Assembly: GCA_030684695.1 (NCBI GenBank)
Contig: JAUXXX010000035.1
Location: forward strand, 1-64,000
Reading direction: 5' to 3'
DNA length: 64,000 nt
DNA from: a bacterium
Lineage (GTDB): Bacteria; Bacillota_I; Bacilli_A; Izemoplasmatales; Hujiaoplasmataceae
This document shows, piece by piece, positions 19,499-27,415 of this stretch. Each line of letters opens with the position of its first letter. The first letter of the stretch is position 1. The translations under genes were made by a program, and so were the position numbers. The notes below the pieces were generated by a model that was not told the DNA's origin, did not search any database, and worked only from the letters and a program-made list of their open reading frames with translations.

Positions 19499-20617
19499 TT
19501 ATATAGACCTAAACTCGAATTCATCAGGTGTCGAATATCGTAACGAAGCATGTGGACGTTTTTCATTGTAGAAGATGACGTACTCGTCAATACAATTTTT
19601 AAGATGATCATAGCTATTATAGATGTGCCGATACACTTCTTCCTTCTTTAAACTGGCAAAAAAGCTTTCAGCAACTGAATTATCATAAGGACAACCCTTC
19701 TTAGAAAAAGACTGGATGATGTTGTTTTGTTTAAGAAATGTTTTAAATGCTCTTGCAGTATATTGTAAGCCTTGATCGCTATGGAAAATCAGATCTTTTG
19801 GTTGATTTCTTATTAGATATGTTTCTTTCATGATTTCAAGCAATTCAGAAGTACCCAATGTTTTTGCGAGTTGCTGTCCAATTACTTTCCTTGAATACAA
19901 GTCTATAATGACTATCAAATAATAATGTTCTTTTCGAACACGTATATAAGTAATGTCACTTATCCATATTTTGTTGACTTCAGGGTAATACTCTGACTTT
20001 GAAATGATGTTTGGTTTATAAGCGTATTTCCGTTTATGGTAATTATTATAATCATCATCAGGTTGGTTTGGTTTAAGATCCATCTCCTTCATGAGTCTAA
20101 GGACTCTTTGATGGCTAATGATATGGCCAGCTTTCACTAACTGGATACGAATTTTTCTACCACCAAATCTACCATCTGATTCACTAAAAATCGATTGGAT
20201 GAGTGGTTTAAATTGATCATCTTCCTCATCAATAAGATATACTTCAGGTTTTCTATTTTTATCATGATAGAAAGTCGATGTTTCAATCCCTAATATTTTG
20301 CAAATAGTTTTGATGGGATATTGTCTTTCAGCTAACAAGTAAACAAGTTCGATTTTTCTTTCCTTGGGTATACCAAAACTTGATATGACGAAATGTTGGA
20401 TATCATTAATAAGTTCTAGTCTTTCAAGTTTGAATTGGGTATCATAAACGTTTCTTTTAGTTAACGAGAACTCTTTAGCAGGTTTTTCGACTAGCATATC
20501 TATCCAGTGATATATGGATGTTCTTGGTATGTTATATGCTTTTGATAAGTTTGTAATGGTTTCTCCTGATTTATAGCGATCAATAATTACAGTTTTCAGT
20601 TCAGCTATATATTTCAA
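19499..20617 (-). CDS. IS3-family transposase, single ORF
   Basis: DDE transposase with an N-terminal helix-turn-helix (ITNLSKAYNIPRTSIYHWID), an HTH_21-like middle domain and an rve integrase core. The acidic triad is visible as ISDITYI, FHSDQGLQYT and SVAESFFASLKKE. Most IS3 elements encode orfA and orfB joined by -1 frameshifting; here both halves are one continuous reading frame. GTG 20629 is in frame, but the AAGGTGAG ribosome binding site lies next to it, so TTG 20617 is the better start. The coding sequence looks intact. Confidence 0.9.
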   Translation of the reverse strand: MKYIAELKTVIIDRYKSGETITNLSKAYNIPRTSIYHWIDMLVEKPAKEFSLTKRNVYDTQFKLERLELINDIQHFVISSFGIPKERKIELVYLLAERQYPIKTICKILGIETSTFYHDKNRKPEVYLIDEEDDQFKPLIQSIFSESDGRFGGRKIRIQLVKAGHIISHQRVLRLMKEMDLKPNQPDDDYNNYHKRKYAYKPNIISKSEYYPEVNKIWISDITYIRVRKEHYYLIVIIDLYSRKVIGQQLAKTLGTSELLEIMKETYLIRNQPKDLIFHSDQGLQYTARAFKTFLKQNNIIQSFSKKGCPYDNSVAESFFASLKKEEVYRHIYNSYDHLKNCIDEYVIFYNEKRPHASLRYSTPDEFEFRSI

Positions 20618-20780
20618 ATTGATTCTCACCTTCCAATAGTTGTATCTACAATTGTAAATAATGGATTAAATTAGTAAATTATTAATGTGAGATGAGATTA
20701 AAATAGTGCAATATAGGACAAAATCATGCATTCATAACTCATTTAGTGTAAAATGTTAGTAATTGTGGCGGAGGTATTTA

Positions 20781-21230
20781 ATGATGTTGAAAGTTAAATT
20801 AAAAGTTAATCCTGAAAACTATGAGTATTTTAAAAACGAGATAGAGAAATTAGGAATTTCGATAGACGATGGTGCAGAGTTAACTTTACTGGAAGAGAAT
20901 CTTTCCCAATCAATTTCTGTTCGAAAAGAAGATGATATATATATAATTCCTGTTGAGAGCATCATATATATTGAGAGTTTTGGTCATAATATCGTAATAC
21001 ATAGAGAAGACGGTCAATATAATAAACGAGACACTTTAGCAAATCTTCAAAACATTCTTCGAAACGAAAATTTTATACGAATCAACAATTCGACAATAGT
21101 TAATAAGGAAAAAATCAAACACATTCGACCTATAATTGGAATGAAGTTTGATTTGCTTTTAGTAAATGGTAGTAAAACATTAGTGACAAGATCCTATTAT
21201 TATCAATTCAAAGAAGCAATCGGATTTTAG
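20781..21230 (+). CDS. LytTR-domain DNA-binding regulator
   Basis: A 149-residue protein. Residues 1-45 form a short N-terminal segment and residues 50-148 match a LytTR DNA-binding domain (IIYIESFGHNIVIH, then FIRINNSTIVNKEKIK). There is no receiver domain, so it belongs to the stand-alone LytTR regulators that are often paired with a membrane partner, as here (14 nt to the next gene). A TTG at 20763 would add six residues, but GGAGG at 20770-20774 supports ATG 20781. It lies just beyond the IS right end and is AT-richer than the core genes. Confidence 0.85.
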   Translation: MMLKVKLKVNPENYEYFKNEIEKLGISIDDGAELTLLEENLSQSISVRKEDDIYIIPVESIIYIESFGHNIVIHREDGQYNKRDTLANLQNILRNENFIRINNSTIVNKEKIKHIRPIIGMKFDLLLVNGSKTLVTRSYYYQFKEAIGF

Positions 21231-21244
21231 GAGGAAAATGAAAA

Positions 21245-22069
21245 ATGTTAAAAACAATCTTAGAAGTCTCTGTAATTTTAATCTCGTTTGTAATCGTTGG
21301 ATTGGTCATTTATATCCTATATACACGACGTATTAATCAAGTTCTAAAAGGAGTTAAAAAGAAAAGAATCGGGAAAACACTGGAATTTCGACTACTGATA
21401 TTATCAATTCTCTGTGTCTTTACCATTTTTGGGTATGTGATAGTCCAATACTCAATCGAACAGAGTAAGTATAGTAACTTTGAAGTAGAGATTTCATCAA
21501 GTATCTCCGAGTTAGATTTCAATTATTTTTATGATGAACTGTATCAATCATCCAATGCCGATGCTGATATTTTAGTTGGCAGAGATAGAGTAATTCATAT
21601 CATTATAAATAATCAAGGTCTTATTCAGGAACTCTCATTAATTGTATTAATACCTAGAGATGGAAAACTTGTAGAGTATGCAGGCGTTTTTGATGGTAAT
21701 AAAGTCGTTTTCAGGACTATACCATCAATCGTTAATCCATCTGTTTTCCATTTTAAACTTAAAGAACATACTCAAAGATTGGCAAGGGTTGATTTCTCAT
21801 CAGTATTCAGCTTATATATGGACGCAGAGTCAGATCAAGGATTGTGGATTGATATTAACCTAGGATTTATATGGGAGGATATACCAGTAACACATAACTT
21901 TCTAGTTGATTCCTACTCACTTGATAGCAGTAATACTATTAGCTTAATTGACAGCATCACCTTTTCTCCCTTATCACCAATTATTAATATATGGATTGGG
22001 AGGACATTCATAGATAATCAAAATCAGCTAGGTTCTATACATATAAAAACATATTATTTGATTGATTAA
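21245..22069 (+). CDS. membrane protein paired with LytTR regulator
   Basis: A 274-residue protein. Two transmembrane helices (about residues 5-27 and 48-68) flank a short, very basic cytoplasmic loop (KGVKKKRIGKTLEF). The remaining 200 residues are predicted to be extracytoplasmic, beta-rich and without cysteines. No family recognised. Placement 14 nt after the LytTR gene, with a GGAGGAAAATG ribosome binding site, suggests a regulator/membrane pair in which this protein senses or inhibits; this is inferred from LytTR systems in general. Confidence 0.72.
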   Translation: MLKTILEVSVILISFVIVGLVIYILYTRRINQVLKGVKKKRIGKTLEFRLLILSILCVFTIFGYVIVQYSIEQSKYSNFEVEISSSISELDFNYFYDELYQSSNADADILVGRDRVIHIIINNQGLIQELSLIVLIPRDGKLVEYAGVFDGNKVVFRTIPSIVNPSVFHFKLKEHTQRLARVDFSSVFSLYMDAESDQGLWIDINLGFIWEDIPVTHNFLVDSYSLDSSNTISLIDSITFSPLSPIINIWIGRTFIDNQNQLGSIHIKTYYLID

Positions 22070-22104
22070 TCACCAGTATACAGGATTTCGATTTCATCTG
22101 GAGG

Positions 22105-22275
22105 GATGCTAAAATCTACATGATTTGGGCTAGGGTGCTAAAGTTCTACACGATATGAAGCAAGGTAGCTAAAGTTCTACACGATATGAAGCAAGGGTGC
22201 TAAAATTGTATTATAACTCTTTACCTCACACATCTAACAAGAATAGGTCTGATACAATTATCAGGCCTTTTTTTT
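22105..22275 (+). repeat. modular intergenic repeat, copy with three GCTAAA units plus terminator
   Basis: GCTAAA occurs at 22108, 22137, 22168 and 22199 (spacings 29, 31 and 31), each of the first three followed by a variant of TCTACACGATATGAAGCAAG. The fourth continues as TTGTATTATAAC and runs into the terminator at 22246-22275. Related copies lie at 24638, 26844, 34286, 37845, 49537 and 50361. Confidence 0.85.
22246..22275 (+). terminator. terminator module of the intergenic repeat
   Basis: GGTCTGATA/TATCAGGCC (one G-T pair), loop CAAT, eight T. It would end the LytTR/membrane transcript. Confidence 0.85.
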
Positions 22276-22543
22276 GCTTAAATTTAGCTAAATCAGCCAA
22301 AATGAACCTATTCTTACTCGATTTTCACGCTTTTGTACATTGCGTTGGTAATTTTAGCAACTGTAAACTTATGAAAATTTGATACTCAAGTATTTTAGTT
22401 TACACGATTTGAATGGGGAGTGCTAAAAAAACTACACGAATTTAACTAAAGCCCTAAAAATCAAAGCTAATATCATGTAATTGCAGAACTTCACATGCTC
22501 ATTAAATTAAAAAAATGTAAGGATTAATTATTGATTTTTACTT
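22276..22543. other. AT-rich spacer with one stray repeat unit
   Basis: No gene seen. A degenerate pair of repeat units lies at about 22398-22446 (TACACGATTTGAATGGGGAG, then TGCTAAAAAAACTACACGA). Confidence 0.6.
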
Positions 22544-22629
22544 GTGACATATGGTGACACTAATGATGACAAAATCTATAATTGTATTGGTGACAACAAT
22601 GGTGACAAATAGTGACAACAATGGTGACA
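22544..22629 (+). promoter_or_regulatory. array of seven (G/A)TGACA boxes, probable operator
   Basis: GTGACA starts at 22544, 22554, 22590, 22602, 22612 and 22624, with ATGACA at 22566. Steps are 10, 12, 24, 12, 10 and 12 bp, close to multiples of one DNA turn. The last box is also the -35 of the promoter for the AlbA_2 gene. Such phased direct repeats suggest cooperative binding of a regulator, plausibly the wHTH protein encoded downstream (inference). Confidence 0.75.
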
Positions 22630-22652
22630 AACTCACAGAATTCTGGTATAAT
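22624..22652 (+). promoter_or_regulatory. promoter with -35 embedded in an operator box
   Basis: GTGACA (-35), 17 nt, TATAAT at 22647-22652 preceded by TGG (extended -10). 23 nt before the ATG. Confidence 0.82.
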
Positions 22653-22675
22653 TCAATCAATAGGAGGTGTGATTG

Positions 22676-23980
22676 ATGAAATTGATAGAAAGTAATGCGA
22701 ATGAGTTTAAACTTTTTCTAAATGACAAGTTCGAAAAAGTCGTTGTATCTTTTCTAAACTCAAAAGATGGAGGAAACATTTATCTTGGAGTTGATGATTT
22801 AGGTCAACCCGTAGGTTTAAAAGAAGTGGATAAGACACAATTAGAAGTTAAAGATAGAATCAAGAATAACATAAGTCCTTCCACGTTAGGTTTATTTGAT
22901 GTTGTGATTGAAGAAATGAGCAATCATCAGATAATTCATGTTATTATCGCTAGTGGAACTGAAAAACCATATTACATAAGACGAAAAGGCATGTCGCCAG
23001 AAGGGTGTTTCACAAGAATAGGCAGTTCAGTTGAATCTATGAATAATGAGATGATTATCGACCTTTTTTCTAGGAGAACCAAGAACTCACTAAAATCAAT
23101 TATTTCTCCCCAACAAAGTCTGACATTTTCACAACTTAAAATTTTCTATGATGAGGTTGGTTATGAAATTGGAGGTAATTTTTTAAATCAACTCGAGTTA
23201 ATAAATGACGACGGAAAGTTTAATTATGTCGCATATCTGCTTTCAGATAATAATAATATTTCAATTCAAGTAGCGAAATATCAAGGATTAGACAGTTATA
23301 ATTTGATTGAAAACGAAGAGTTTGGACATTGCTGTCTAGTTAAAGCAACTAAAAATGTTTTAAATCGCTTAGAAATAGAAAATCGTACATTCACAAAGAT
23401 TACATCGATTGAAAGGAAAGAAGTTAAAAAGATTGATCCAATAGCATTAAGAGAGGCCGTAATTAACGCGATTGTACATAATGATTACTCAAATGAATAT
23501 GCAGCAAAATTCGAGTTATTTGATGATCGCTTAGAAATTTCTTCTATCGGCGGTTTGCCTGAAAGATTCACGAAAGAAGACTTTTTGGGCGGATTTTCAG
23601 CACCTAAAAACAAAGAGTTAATGAGAGTGTTTAAAGATGTTGGCTTGGTAGAACAATTGGGCACGGGAATAAGAAGAATACTAAGATCTTATCCAGTTGA
23701 CATTTATGCTTTTTATCCGAATTTCATCAAAGTTACATTTAAATTTAAAGATAATACCTTAAAAATGATTAATGATACAAATGATGAAGAAATAAGTGAT
23801 ATCCAAAAACAGATTCTGCTGATAATTGAAACAGAACCAAAGATTACGCAGGAAAAGATGGCAAGCCAATTAAATGTTCATAAAAGAACAATAATTAGGC
23901 ACATGAATACATTAGAGAGTTATCAACTGATTAGACGTGTAGGAGATAATCGTACAGGTCATTGGGAAATATTAAATTAG
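22676..23980 (+). CDS. AlbA_2 / HATPase_c_4 / winged-helix regulator
   Basis: A 434-residue protein of the family often annotated as putative transcriptional regulator or RecG-like. The N-terminal 120 residues are a Schlafen AlbA_2 domain (VVSFLNSKDGGNIYLGVDD, a nucleic-acid- or nucleotide-binding fold), the middle carries a HATPase_c_4 region (IALREAVINAIVHNDYS, then LEQLGTGIRRI), and the C-terminus is a winged helix (KITQEKMASQLNVHKRTIIR). AGGAGGTG at 22662-22669 favours ATG 22676 over TTG 22673. It has no transmembrane segments. The seven-box array at its promoter suggests autoregulation, and the next gene starts 14 nt after its stop. Confidence 0.85.
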   Translation: MKLIESNANEFKLFLNDKFEKVVVSFLNSKDGGNIYLGVDDLGQPVGLKEVDKTQLEVKDRIKNNISPSTLGLFDVVIEEMSNHQIIHVIIASGTEKPYYIRRKGMSPEGCFTRIGSSVESMNNEMIIDLFSRRTKNSLKSIISPQQSLTFSQLKIFYDEVGYEIGGNFLNQLELINDDGKFNYVAYLLSDNNNISIQVAKYQGLDSYNLIENEEFGHCCLVKATKNVLNRLEIENRTFTKITSIERKEVKKIDPIALREAVINAIVHNDYSNEYAAKFELFDDRLEISSIGGLPERFTKEDFLGGFSAPKNKELMRVFKDVGLVEQLGTGIRRILRSYPVDIYAFYPNFIKVTFKFKDNTLKMINDTNDEEISDIQKQILLIIETEPKITQEKMASQLNVHKRTIIRHMNTLESYQLIRRVGDNRTGHWEILN

Positions 23981-23994
23981 CAAGAGGTCAAAGT

Positions 23995-24540
23995 ATGAAA
24001 AAAGTTCTTATAATTGCATTTGATAATACGGGATTAGAATATTTATCTTTGAGACAAGTATTAGAATCATTTGGATTTTCTGTCCTCATAAAATATATAG
24101 GACGACCTAATCATTTTACAGAAGTCTTGGAAGGTAAAATGGAGTTTGATCCAGATTATATTATCATTTCATGTCATGGGGAAGAAGGCAAAATAATAAT
24201 GCCTGTTTTGGCTATGAGTATTTACACAGGCAATGAACCAAGAACTGATTTTTCAGACAAAGAGATCAGTCAATATTTGAAAATCAAGAATAAAATCATC
24301 ATAAATACGGGATGCATGACTGGTACAGAAGATATGCTTCTATCTTTTTCACGAAATCAAAATGTGTATATAGCGCCAAATAACTATATTGAAGGTAGTT
24401 CAGCATTGTTTTTTGTAATTAACTTTTTCTATATTTTAACTCAAAATAATAATGTTATTCAGTCATTTGAATCAGCAAAAAATTATGATAAAGAAACAAT
24501 GGTATTTGTTACTTCTAATAACCTATATTTCCCTAGATAA
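23995..24540 (+). CDS. small candidate caspase-like (clan CD) protein
   Basis: A 181-residue soluble protein. Two hydrophobic strands each end in a candidate catalytic residue: YIIISCHGEEG (His61) and KIIINTGCMTGTED (Cys107). A His-Gly after one strand and a Cys after the next is the arrangement of the clan CD peptidases (caspase, CHAT, gingipain). The order and about 45-residue spacing fit, but I recognise no named family and activity is unproven. A TTG at 23962 would overlap the upstream gene; AGAGGTC at 23983-23989 supports ATG 23995. Co-transcribed with the AlbA_2 regulator. Confidence 0.65.
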   Translation: MKKVLIIAFDNTGLEYLSLRQVLESFGFSVLIKYIGRPNHFTEVLEGKMEFDPDYIIISCHGEEGKIIMPVLAMSIYTGNEPRTDFSDKEISQYLKIKNKIIINTGCMTGTEDMLLSFSRNQNVYIAPNNYIEGSSALFFVINFFYILTQNNNVIQSFESAKNYDKETMVFVTSNNLYFPR

Positions 24541-24785
24541 GGTTGGTCAATGGGCTATAAGTCAGACAATTACTATATCAATTGTAATGACAAATGAAAA
24601 CTTTTGGAGTATCTGTGAAGGTGTGACGTCTTTAACAAGTGCAAAAAATCTACATGATATGGAGCAAGGTTTCTAAAAATATTTACACAATATGAGGGTT
24701 GGGGTGCTAAAATTGTATTAAACCCGTAACACTAGACAATGTTATTAGAGCTTGTTTTGTTTAGTGTAAATGATACTATGGAATT
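24541..24785. repeat. modular repeat remnant and ISL3 target site
   Basis: Two degenerate GCTAAA-type units (24638-24700: GCAAAAAATCTACATGATAT and a second ending TTTACACAATATG) lead into GGGTGCTAAAATTGTATTA at 24702-24720. The terminator module is replaced by an AT-rich stretch, and ATGGAATT (24778-24785) is the ISL3 target duplication. Confidence 0.7.
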
Positions 24786-26414
24786 GGTTCTTATTCAATT
24801 AGGTTGAGTATTCGATTTGAAGTACTTTTTGACGTAAAAGTTCAAATGAACATCGTCCATACATCATCCGTTTGATTGTTTTGATTTTATTGATCTTTCC
24901 TTCTGCGATTCCATTACTTTCAATTTCGGTAATGCCACACACTATCGCTTCATAATCTCGATATACGGAGTCACGAAACACCATAATTTCTGGATAAGTA
25001 TTAATACTGTGATTCAGTAACCATCGATCTAACTTGTCCTTGCTTTTCGAACCGATGATGATGCGAAAAGCAGTAACTAGGTCAATCAATCGTTGTATTT
25101 CAGGTCGGTCTCTTAATAAATGAATGATATCTTTCTGTTCTCGTAGACTTATTCCTAAATCACCGATTCCTTTGTCAAAGAGTAGTCTTTCGATTTGTCT
25201 TCTTTGTATTTTTCTTGTTACGCATAATTGAGATTGATGATGGAACTTTAAAATAAAATGTCGGAGAGAAGAGTAGGTTCCTTGATAATTAAATCTTGAT
25301 TGTAGGATTTTGAATAGTTCTGTCCGTTTCATTCCTTGATGAAGATGAGAAAGAATCATATCTTCATGTTTGGCTAATGCATGATGTGAGTCCCTTTTCA
25401 TAGAAGGAGTCCACACTCCTTGTACATATTGTTTCACGGTTCGATAATCAACTCTAAACTCCTTTGCTACTTTTTGATAATTACGACATTCAAAATATCT
25501 TTTCTGAATCTTCTCCATCTGTTCAACCTTTTCAAGATAAGCTTGAGAAGGTAGATTGTCGTGGAATATCTTCTTTTTATTGGTAAAAATGGGTATTTTT
25601 ATATGTCTTTCGTCGATTTTTATTTGTAACGGTATTCTTTTTCTAAGGTCTTTTAAAGCTCTGTCCGTCAAATTCTTCATAATATGGAATCGATCGGATA
25701 TTTGAATCGCATTCGGTAAGGCAATTGATATTGCTCTGGCATACATAAGGGATCCATCGCGAGAGATTCGTTCAATAGAAGGGAAGTTCTTTAACCATTC
25801 AACGACGTCATCTTCCTTCTTCGAGTCCAGAATATCGATCACTTTTCGCGTGTTAGAATCAATTAATACCGTTCCATAAGTGTGCCTTTTCTTTTTGGCA
25901 AAGTCATCAATCGATACACTTTTGCATTTTTGATTAACTCCTAATATTTTTTTTAGCGATTCGGAGAATCGTGGTATCGGAAACATCTGCTACTTGCTTG
26001 CGAATCATTCGTTCTAAACCAATGGTACTCATCTCTTGATTGAGACGGAGTAGATAAGCATCTAAGCGTTTTGTTCTTCTTCCCGTTTCGTTAATAAAGT
26101 CATAGGACTCAGCTATCGTCTTCTTTGAGATAGCTGGGTTATCATTAAAGTACTTCTTCGTTAAGAGATGGAGTTCAATTTTGTACTCACCATAGGGAAT
26201 ATCCTTCACTACACGAAGCTTGCGTGAATGAACTGGTTTTCCTTCAATGGGATGTTGCTCACAAAAGATTCTCATAGTATTACCTTGAACATCATGCTTA
26301 ATGTAACATATTGAGGGGCTTAATTGTTTCAAATATTCGTTCATAAAATACCTCCATATATAGCGCTATTTTACCATATAATAGAGGCGAAATCAACCTA
26401 ATTGAATAAGAACC
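24786..26414. mobile_element. ISL3-family element with perfect ends
   Basis: A perfect 22-bp terminal inverted repeat (24786-24807, starting GGTTCTTATTCAATTAGG, matched at 26393-26414) is flanked by a perfect 8-bp direct repeat ATGGAATT (24778-24785 and 26415-26422). The 8-bp duplication is the ISL3 hallmark. The element is 1629 bp and looks recently inserted, although its transposase frame is broken. It separated the sequence upstream of the IstA fragment. Confidence 0.95.
24799..26344 (-). pseudogene. ISL3-family transposase, frameshifted
   Basis: The N-terminal frame runs from ATG 26344 (ribosome binding site GGAGGTATTTT) to a stop near 25934 and includes a helix-turn-helix. The C-terminal frame (25986 to 24799) carries the DDE_Tnp_ISL3 core: SIDDFAKKKRHTYGTVLID (first Asp), RDGSLMYARAISIALPNA, SDRFHIMKNLTDRALKDL and the terminal ESNGIAEGKINKIK (Glu). 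The shift occurs at a run of eight A on the coding strand (T8 at 25947-25954). Reading with seven A restores ARIAKK-ILGVNQK continuity. Either a one-base insertion or slippage-dependent expression explains it. Confidence 0.88.
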
Positions 26415-26470
26415 ATGGAATTGAAGAAAAACGCCGGTGAAAAATGTCGGTTTTCGACAATTCCATTTTT

Positions 26471-26479
26471 TGTTATAAT
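26471..26479 (+). promoter_or_regulatory. extended -10 upstream of the IstA fragment
   Basis: TGTTATAAT, 29 nt before the ATG. The preceding TGTCGGTTTTCGACA stretch may be part of an IS21-type left end. Confidence 0.55.
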
Positions 26480-26508
26480 ATAGTCAATACATACTGGAGG
26501 ATAACAAA

Positions 26509-26838
26509 ATGAGGAAGGACATCAAGGAGGCAATTGCTATTTTGAAGAAACAAGGAATCAAACCCAATTACACTGCCCTAGGCAAGCGATATGGATGCGA
26601 CTATCGAACGGTAAAAAGGTACTATGAACAAGATCCAGATGAAGAAAAAATGAAACGAAAACGACCATCTAAGCTAGATCCATATCGACAGATGATTGAA
26701 GAAAAAGCAAAACTCTATTTAGTTAATGAAATATGTATTACAGCAGATGTTGCAATAGCATTTTGGGAAAAAATGGGATATCAGAAACTTAATAAAATGG
26801 GATTCAATGGTTTGGATGTTTTGAAACTTGAAATCTAG
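26509..26838 (+). pseudogene. chimera of IS21 IstA N-terminus and GNAT C-terminus
   Basis: A 109-residue reading frame. Residues 1-66 match the helix-turn-helix start of IS21-family transposase IstA (YTALGKRYGCDYRTVKRYYE, then KRPSKLDPYRQMIEEK). From about residue 67 the sequence resembles the end of a GNAT acetyltransferase (LYLVNEICITADVAIAFWEK, then MGYQK). Neither half is functional in its family sense: IstA normally exceeds 400 residues and has a DDE core. The junction near 26707 marks a deletion or recombination. Good ribosome binding site (GGAGG). Confidence 0.7.
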
Positions 26839-26843
26839 AATTT

Positions 26844-27051
26844 TGGACTGTATAGGGTAAATACAACAGTCATTATCAAAAACCCCTTCTGGTAAGCCAT
26901 TTTTATAGGGGTGCTAAAAATCTACACGATTTGGGGCTAGGGTGCTAAAAAATTACACAATTTGAAGCAAGGGTGCTAAAATTGTATTAAGCCCCTATAC
27001 CTTAGACATCTGACTAGAATAGGTCTGATACAAAGGTATCGGGCCTTTTTT
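26844..27051 (+). repeat. modular intergenic repeat, fullest copy
   Basis: In order: IS3-end-like box TGGACTGTATAGGGTAAATA followed by CAACAGTC (GACTGT/ACAGTC can pair); ACCCCTT...TATAGGGGT arms (26882-26912); two GCTAAA units (26913 and 26943) and a third leading to TTGTATTAAGCCCC; then the terminator at 27022-27051. It contains all modules of the family. Confidence 0.85.
27022..27051 (+). terminator. terminator module of the repeat
   Basis: GGTCTGATAC/GTATCGGGCC, ten pairs with two G-T, loop AAAG, then T run. Confidence 0.85.
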
Positions 27052-27415
27052 CTGTTATTAATGCATTATCTTAAATAATAGTTTTGTTTTGTCATGAAAA
27101 AAGCTGACTTTCGAGACATAATTTAATAAGCAAATAGATGCTTACACCATTTTTGGCTGACATTCACTTTTATAATGAAAAATAGTAATCAAATGTTTAA
27201 CATGCGTAATGTTTATTGTATAATACAAAATGAGTAGGCTAATATTAACAACATATACTTTTTATATGACCATATTTGCCTTAATTTTTTTAGCAGTGAA
27301 CCTAAGCACAAGGAACCAGAAGATTACTGATAATTGTGTATGTGGTAATTTTCACAAAAGATAGCATCTATTAGCATTGTTATATGATAAATGTATCACT
27401 GAAGGCGGGGATAAA
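27052..27415. other. AT-rich intergenic stretch
   Basis: No convincing gene. A possible -10 TATAAT lies at 27219-27224. A 44-codon frame (27230-27364) has one hydrophobic segment but no ribosome binding site. Confidence 0.5.

Larger units (their letters stand above)
19408..20662. mobile_element. IS3-family insertion element, ends imperfect
   Basis: The left end begins TGGACTGTATAGGG two bases after tRNA-Ser(GGA). The inner part of the terminal repeat, GTAAATACAAC (19421-19431), is matched in inverted orientation by GTTGTATCTAC (20639-20649), 10 of 11 positions, but the outer 13 bases of the right end no longer match. The element therefore looks old or has a degraded right end. No target duplication was seen. 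Copies of the left-end box recur without a transposase at 26844, 34286 and 37845. Confidence 0.7.

Noticed and set aside
22105..22275. Possible CRISPR array from regularly spaced GCTAAA units.
   Set aside because: The whole 29-31 bp unit is conserved, so there are no distinct spacers, and no cas genes are present.
24541..24676. Extension of a second frame (74 codons from 24452) past the caspase-like gene.
   Set aside because: Overlaps the real gene out of frame and runs into repeat DNA.
26430..26470. TGGAATTG...CAATTCCA arms spanning 26416-26466 as a terminator.
   Set aside because: The arms become adjacent to the ISL3 right end only because of the insertion; the pair more likely reflects IS21-type end sequence, and no gene needs a terminator there.
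27230..27364. A 44-codon frame with a hydrophobic stretch downstream of a TATAAT box.
   Set aside because: No ribosome binding site and no recognisable similarity; could be chance in AT-rich DNA.
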